From DATCVR01 sp036566745 (GTDB lineage: Bacteria; Actinomycetota; Actinomycetes; Jiangellales; Jiangellaceae), in NCBI GenBank assembly GCA_036566745.1, contig DATCVR010000240.1, forward strand, positions 1-6,906: a stretch of DNA of 6,906 nucleotides. The letters are read 5' to 3'. Of this stretch, positions 4,229-6,906 are shown piece by piece. Every line of letters begins with the position of its first letter. Position 1 is the first letter of the stretch. Both the position numbers and the translations under genes were made by a program. Below the pieces are notes generated by a model. It saw only the letters and a list, made by a program, of their open reading frames with translations. It made no database searches and was not told the origin of the DNA.

Positions 4229-4728
4229 CGCTCCCTGTCGTAGCGGAAGCGCCAAGCCCCGTCGTCCGCCCGGCTGAAGTGCCCCTCGTCGTCGACGATC
4301 GGCACGTAGTGCAGGTGGCGGATCGGCTCAAGGATTCCGTCGGCAGCCTCGAACAGGTCCGTCAGTGACGGCTCCCGAGGCAGGAGCACCAGCAGGCCTG
4401 GGTGGGCGCGGTTCAGCTTCACTCGGGAGCCGTCACGTGGGCCGCCAACACAGACGACCTCGCACACGGCGGGCGCGGCGGGCGGCTCGGGGTCGACGTC
4501 GGGGTCCCTGACGGTCACGGGGAGACCGGCCACCAGGGCGTCTTCCAGGCGCACGCCAGTCTCGGCGAGGACCACTGAGACCAGTTCCTCCCGGACCTTC
4601 TGGATGAGGAACTCGCGGGCCTCGCCGCTCTCCCAGATCTCGCGGGCAACCGGCATCTTCACCCAGGCCTCGCCCGTGGTGAGCAGTACAGAGCAGACGA
4701 GGTCGATCGTGGGCGACGGCGGCTTCAC
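4225..4728 (-). CDS. 167-residue two-part hypothetical protein with GGPRDG motif
   Basis: A GTG start at 4728 with GGAGGGG just upstream. The N-terminal half (about 1-70) is mixed alpha/beta: PTIDLVCSVLLTTGEAWVKM, then REFLIQKVREELVSVVLAE. A Pro/Asp-rich linker (VRDPDVDPEPPAAPA) leads to a C-terminal beta-rich part with VCVGGPRDGSRVKL, then HYVPIVDDEGHFSRADD and WRFRYDRE. The GGPxDG opening and basic aromatic ending recall small proteins of actinobacterial phages and prophages, whose function I do not know. The gene lies 31 nt after the 4760-5098 gene on the same strand. A perfect 15-bp inverted repeat (4365-4379 with 4422-4436) sits inside the coding sequence. The end overlaps the convergent gene by CTAG. 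Confidence 0.75.
   Translation of the reverse strand: MKPPSPTIDLVCSVLLTTGEAWVKMPVAREIWESGEAREFLIQKVREELVSVVLAETGVRLEDALVAGLPVTVRDPDVDPEPPAAPAVCEVVCVGGPRDGSRVKLNRAHPGLLVLLPREPSLTDLFEAADGILEPIRHLHYVPIVDDEGHFSRADDGAWRFRYDRER
4365..4436. repeat. Perfect 15-bp inverted repeat inside a coding sequence
   Basis: GTGACGGCTCCCGAG (4365-4379) is the exact reverse complement of CTCGGGAGCCGTCAC (4422-4436), with 42 nt between. The encoded peptides are PREPSLT and GPRDGSR, so the symmetry does not come from a repeated protein motif. The intervening DNA can form a smaller internal stem (CCAG...CTGG). It could be a long mRNA hairpin, a protein-binding or recombination site, or chance. Confidence 0.7.
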
Positions 4729-4759
4729 GGCCCCTCCAAAGGGTGCGGTACGGGGAAGG

Positions 4760-5098
4760 CTAGGCCCGTCGTTCCATCTCGGCGCCCAGGTCGAACGACA
4801 TGTCGGCGAAGGCCATCCCGCCCGGCCCGCCCAAGCTGATCGGCAGCATCAGCACGAACACCTCGCCCTTCGCGAACTGGTAGCCGCTGCCGGGGATGGT
4901 GAGCCAGTAGCGGGTGACGAGCCGCCGCTCCGAATCGTAGATGGAGACGACGTCGCCGTCCTCGACGGACCCGTCCGTCGGCATCGTGGCCCGCGCCTCA
5001 ACGTGCAGGGCGCCGTTCTTGAACTCGATCTGCGTCACGGGCAGGCGGTGGTCGATGTCCTGCCGGGCGTCGTACACCGTCACGGTTCCGAGATTCAC
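4760..5098 (-). CDS. 112-residue beta-rich hypothetical protein
   Basis: The GTG at 5098 is preceded by GGGAGGG about 4 nt upstream, and the first residues are VNLGTVTVYDARQDIDHRL. A TTG start at 5110 is possible but overlaps that ribosome binding site, so the GTG is preferred. The sequence alternates short strands and turns (VTQIEFKNGALHVEARATMP, DGDVVSIYDSERRLVTRYWL, GEVFVLMLPISLGG) and ends in a helix with AEMERRA. It has no Cys, signal peptide or membrane helix. It lies just beyond the hairpin at 5118-5155, so expression would need readthrough or a promoter that I cannot place. The leader CTTTGGGAGGGCC resembles the CTTTGGAGGGGCC before the next gene (4728), suggesting a related arrangement. 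Family unknown. Confidence 0.72.
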   Translation of the reverse strand: MNLGTVTVYDARQDIDHRLPVTQIEFKNGALHVEARATMPTDGSVEDGDVVSIYDSERRLVTRYWLTIPGSGYQFAKGEVFVLMLPISLGGPGGMAFADMSFDLGAEMERRA

Positions 5099-5117
5099 TG
5101 GCCCTCCCAAAGAGCGG

Positions 5118-5155
5118 CGCCCCCTTGCCGGGGTTCCACGCTCGGCAAGGGGGCG
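5118..5155 (-). terminator. Perfect 13-bp hairpin ending the LexA-like operon
   Basis: The arms CGCCCCCTTGCCG (5118-5130) and CGGCAAGGGGGCG (5143-5155) are perfect complements with a 12-nt loop. The hairpin begins 51 nt after the stop codon at 5207 (minus strand). The next bases on that strand are CGCTCTTTGGG, a short T-run. Only 19 nt separate it from the next start at 5098, so it may be an intercistronic attenuator and not a full stop. Confidence 0.75.
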
Positions 5156-5206
5156 GCAGCAGCAGCAACCCGACTGGACTTGATGCTGTCGGTTGTTCCG
5201 ATCAGT

Positions 5207-5539
5207 TTACGAGCCGTCGCCGACAATCCGGGGGCGTGTCGACAGGCGGTAGGTGTCGACGGGCGGGGCGGTGGCGTCCTGGGCGGCGACCATCGCAGCG
5301 AGCCTCTGCGCGTGGACATCGACCACACCCTCGGGGTCACCCCAAACGATGCGGTTCACCACCCGCTGACGCGTCTCCTCCAGAACCCCCTCGGCGCCCA
5401 TGGCCCGATCGGCGGCATCCAGCAACTGCCGTTGCAGCTCGACCTGCGCATGCTGGACCGGATCCTGGAGGTACGCGCGCCTCGCCTCGGCAGTCCCGGC
5501 GAGGTAGCGGTCGAGGGCGTCGTCCGAGTAGTCGCTCAT
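5207..5539 (-). CDS. 110-residue helical protein, third gene of the LexA-like unit
   Basis: An acidic, helical protein starting MSDYSDDALDRYLAGTAEAR, with further helices in VQHAQVELQRQLLDAADRAM and EETRQRVVNRIVWGDPEGVV. A C-terminal tail, PPVDTYRLSTRPRIVGDGS, is probably extended. The ATG at 5539 overlaps the upstream stop as ATGA (5536-5539), and the Shine-Dalgarno is weak (GGGAAG about 10 nt away), so coupling is likely. It has no Cys or membrane features. The tail-coding DNA contains two near-identical 14-bp units spaced 17 nt apart. Family unknown to me; the RVxNRxVWGDPEGVVD segment looks like the conserved core. Confidence 0.75.
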   Translation of the reverse strand: MSDYSDDALDRYLAGTAEARRAYLQDPVQHAQVELQRQLLDAADRAMGAEGVLEETRQRVVNRIVWGDPEGVVDVHAQRLAAMVAAQDATAPPVDTYRLSTRPRIVGDGS

Positions 5540-5757
5540 ACGGCCAGCTTCCCAGACACCGACGCCTCCTCCGGCCAGGTCGCCAACGTCTCACCGGTCT
5601 CCTCGTCGACCAGGGTGATGCGGGCGTCCGGCAGTGAGCCCCACGATCCGACCCACACGGGCAGCTGGTCGCGGGCCGTGGACTCGAGCGGCCACCAGCC
5701 GTGCATCACCGGGCGGTCGGCGGACGACAGGGTGAGGTGGAAGCGGTCCGGGTTCAC
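5536..5757 (-). CDS. 73-residue Trp-rich protein, second gene of the LexA-like unit
   Basis: A GTG start at 5757 overlaps the stop of the LexA-like gene by GTGA (5754-5757); no Shine-Dalgarno is seen, so translation is probably coupled. The protein reads FHLTLSSADRPVMHGWWPLE, then VWVGSWGSLPDARITLVDEE, then TGETLATWPEEA. This is a compact beta-type fold with five Trp, and no Cys or membrane segment. I recall related short proteins (GWW, then W-G-x-x-G, then A-R-I-T-L-V-D-E, then LATWP) as hypothetical proteins in Streptomyces. The role is unknown; the fixed position between a DNA-binding protein and a helical protein suggests a joint function. Confidence 0.75.
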   Translation of the reverse strand: MNPDRFHLTLSSADRPVMHGWWPLESTARDQLPVWVGSWGSLPDARITLVDEETGETLATWPEEASVSGKLAV

Positions 5758-5975
5758 GTCAGCCGGATTCCGCGTGGCCGGCGAGGCTCGCGGCGGATGG
5801 CGGCCTTCGCCTCCAGTTCGCCCAGCTGGTAGTGGACGCCGCCCGCGCTCATCTCGAGCTCGGCCCGAAGCTCCGCGACGGTCGGGGATTCGCCGTCCTC
5901 GACGATGCGGCGACGGATCGCGGCGAGGATGCGTTCCTGGACGTCGGTGAGGTGGTCGACTTTGTGCTGAGCCAT
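5754..5975 (-). CDS. LexA-type winged-helix DNA-binding domain protein, no peptidase domain
   Basis: A 73-residue protein matching the LexA N-terminal DNA-binding domain along its length: LTDVQERILAAIRRRIVEDG (residues 9-28), ESPTVAELRAELEMSAGGVH (29-48, HTH), YQLGELEAKAAIRREP, and the wing with RRPRGIRLT, which corresponds to the RGIRL end of the LexA domain. Complete LexA is over 200 residues and carries a Ser/Lys autoprotease; nothing of it is present, and the stop comes right after the domain. RecA-triggered self-cleavage is therefore not expected from this protein alone. The ATG at 5975 is chosen because the similarity begins just after it and it sits 6 nt from a -10-like element; an extension to 6224 would run through the promoter and into the divergent gene. 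First gene of a coupled three-gene unit. Confidence 0.85.
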   Translation of the reverse strand: MAQHKVDHLTDVQERILAAIRRRIVEDGESPTVAELRAELEMSAGGVHYQLGELEAKAAIRREPRRPRGIRLT

Positions 5976-6011
5976 ACCCCGATTAGATCGCGTGTTCGAT
6001 TTTTGGTGCAA
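5976..6011 (-). promoter_or_regulatory. Leaderless promoter of the LexA-like gene with SOS-box-like overlap
   Basis: On the minus strand, TTGCAC (6006-6011), an 18-nt spacer, TCTAAT (5982-5987), then 6 nt to the ATG at 5975. This is the best complete promoter in the window. No Shine-Dalgarno is present. TCGAAC-N4-GATCTA (5984-5999) matches the actinobacterial SOS-box form TCGAAC-N4-GTTCGA at 10 of 12 positions and overlaps the -10. One half-site is perfect and the other weak, so real LexA binding is uncertain. Confidence 0.55.
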
Positions 6012-6020
6012 GCTGGAGGA

Positions 6021-6359
6021 GTGACTGATCTGCCGCCCGACCTGCCCAGACTCCGCACCCTGGAGACCTGGCTGCAGCTCACCCTCGACGAGGTGCGGGC
6101 AGCGATCGCGGCAGCCGAGCAGCGGGAGGTCGAGCGGCAGCGGGGCGAGGAGCGCCGTCCGCCCGCGCCGGACTGGCTCCTCGAGGTCGGCCTCAACCGC
6201 GACTCGCCGCCCGTGCAGGTCCACGTCGGCGGCTGCTGGGATGCGGGGAAGCGCACCCGCGGCATCGACCGGGGCGCGGCGCTGCGGGCCCTCGCCGACG
6301 GGGTCACAGCCTGCGGGGTGTGCCGGCCAGACAGCGAGCTCGGATACCTCGAGGGCTAG
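6021..6359 (+). CDS. DUF6233-like streptomycete protein
   Basis: 112 residues from the GTG at 6021: VTDLPPDLPRLRTLETWLQL, a helical segment continuing through EVRAAIAAAEQREVERQRGE, a Pro-rich hinge (RRPPAPDW), then a compact C-terminal part with VQVHVGGCWDAGKR and TACGVCRPDSELGYLEG. His68, Cys72, Cys98 and Cys101 could form a zinc site. The LPPDLPRLRTLETWL opening and the CRPDxxLGYL ending match my memory of the DUF6233 family of Streptomyces; the function is unknown. GGAGGA directly abuts the GTG, with no spacing, which is unusual; in-frame TTG and GTG codons lie just upstream, but the family beginning favours 6021. A longer frame from 5832 runs antisense through the LexA-like gene and is rejected. 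It is divergent from the LexA-like gene and overlaps the Ku stop through CTAG (6356-6359). Confidence 0.82.
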   Translation: MTDLPPDLPRLRTLETWLQLTLDEVRAAIAAAEQREVERQRGEERRPPAPDWLLEVGLNRDSPPVQVHVGGCWDAGKRTRGIDRGAALRALADGVTACGVCRPDSELGYLEG

Positions 6360-6906
6360 GCGCTCCGCTTCCTGCTGGCCGTCTTCTTCGTCGCCTTCTT
6401 CGCCGCGGTCTTCTTGGCCGGCTGCTTCTTCGCGGCCTTCGTCGGCATGTCGTGAACGTCGGCGTCCTCGCCCCGGGAGGCTTTCGCCTTCGACACGGAC
6501 TCGGTGAGCGCGGCCATCAGGTCGAGGACTTGCGCCGGCCGCTCGGGCTCCGAGACTTCGGGCAGGGGCTTGTCTTCCCGCTTAGCCTCGATGACTTTGG
6601 CGAGGGCGTCCGTGTAGGCGTCCTCGAACTCCGGCCCGTCGAGGTCGTCGCGGCTCATCGACTCCATGAGGGCGAGCGCGCCGTCGATCTCCTCGTCGGA
6701 CACCTCGACCGTCGGCGGGTCGACGGCGGCCGGGTCGCGGACTTCGTCCGGCCAGCGCATCGCGTGCAGGACGATGACGTCTTCGCGGATCCGCAGCAGA
6801 CCCAACCGTTCCCGGCCCGACCATGCGTACTTGGCGATCGCCACCTTCGACGATCGGCTCAACGCCTTCACCAGCAGCTTGTACGGCTTCGCGGCGACAG
6901 GCTGGG
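6356..6906 (-). CDS. ku: Ku end-joining protein, C-terminal part (gene continues past window)
   Basis: The frame is open to the window edge, giving about 182 residues of the C-terminal part; bacterial Ku is usually about 260-370 residues. The first visible part, KPYKLLVKALSRSSKVAIAK, then GRERLGLLRIREDVIVLHAM and RWPDEVRDP, corresponds to the conserved Ku core. Helical sequence follows (EIDGALALMESMSRDDLDGP, EFEDAYTDALAKVIEAKRED), then the minimal C-terminal region and a basic tail TKAAKKQPAKKTAAKKATKK plus SRKRSA. Bacterial Ku binds broken DNA ends as a homodimer and recruits LigD for non-homologous end joining; Lys-rich tails add DNA contacts. The GTG at 6871 is internal to the conserved core and is not the real start. 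No ligD is visible, and whether the N-terminus is intact cannot be seen. The stop shares CTAG with the DUF6233-like gene. Confidence 0.92.
   Translation of the reverse strand, partial: QPVAAKPYKLLVKALSRSSKVAIAKYAWSGRERLGLLRIREDVIVLHAMRWPDEVRDPAAVDPPTVEVSDEEIDGALALMESMSRDDLDGPEFEDAYTDALAKVIEAKREDKPLPEVSEPERPAQVLDLMAALTESVSKAKASRGEDADVHDMPTKAAKKQPAKKTAAKKATKKTASRKRSA

Noticed and set aside
4604..5950. 448-codon open frame on the plus strand
   Set aside because: It runs antisense through five minus-strand genes that have ribosome binding sites, start/stop overlaps and recognisable domains. Long antisense open frames are expected in high-GC DNA, and its translation is Arg/Pro/Gly-rich without domain character.
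1..6906. tRNA genes, CRISPR arrays, insertion sequences, integrase or att-site core
   Set aside because: I looked for a cloverleaf, regularly spaced repeats, transposase or recombinase motifs, and long terminal direct repeats by eye, and found none.

Overview
The window is high-GC DNA from an actinomycete, almost certainly Streptomyces. The evidence is strong third-position GC bias, frequent GTG starts, leaderless-looking promoters, a Ku protein with a Lys/Ala-rich tail, and several small protein families that I know mainly from Streptomyces. It reads as an accessory or mobile-element-derived neighbourhood of small regulators and short hypothetical proteins. No integrase, transposase, tRNA, CRISPR array or replication gene is visible, so the identity of any element remains open.

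Left part (1-1535). A GntR/UTRA regulator (11-640, +) is followed by a Cys-containing small protein on the opposite strand (829-1104, -). A second, effector-less GntR regulator (1237-1500, +) follows, ending in a strong 13-bp hairpin. The divergent gap 1105-1236 carries a perfect 14-bp palindrome and a perfect tandem 10-bp repeat, both candidate operators.

Centre-left (1714-3695, minus strand). A tightly packed six-gene operon is transcribed right to left: an HTH protein (3450-3695), three small proteins with CxxC motifs (3142-3453, 2714-2827, 2529-2717), a helical 103-residue protein (2820-3131), and a 272-residue coiled-coil protein with a C2H2-like core (1714-2532). The 37-residue gene at 2714-2827 is easily missed because of its size. 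Four of the five junctions overlap, by 4 or 8 nt. A strong dyad (3702-3725) overlaps the likely promoter of the HTH gene.

Centre-right (3791-4728). Two small plus-strand genes (3791-3982, 3992-4228) run from leaderless-type promoters and meet a minus-strand 167-residue protein (4225-4728) at a shared CTAG. That gene contains a perfect 15-bp inverted repeat.

Right part (4760-6906). A LexA-type DNA-binding-domain protein (5754-5975, -) heads a coupled three-gene unit that ends in a perfect 13-bp hairpin. Two further minus-strand genes (4760-5098 and 4225-4728) lie beyond the hairpin. The LexA-like gene's promoter overlaps a degenerate SOS-box-like sequence. Divergent from it is a DUF6233-like protein (6021-6359, +), which meets the C-terminal part of a Ku end-joining protein (6356-6906, -) at another shared CTAG.

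A recurring pattern is a -10-like hexamer exactly 6 nt before the start codon of the first gene of each transcription unit (1237, 3695, 3791, 3992, 5975), while most internal operon genes have clear Shine-Dalgarno sites. I see no single recognised defence or biosynthetic system. The most interesting candidates are the LexA-like/SOS-box unit beside Ku and the zinc-ribbon-like micro-operon.
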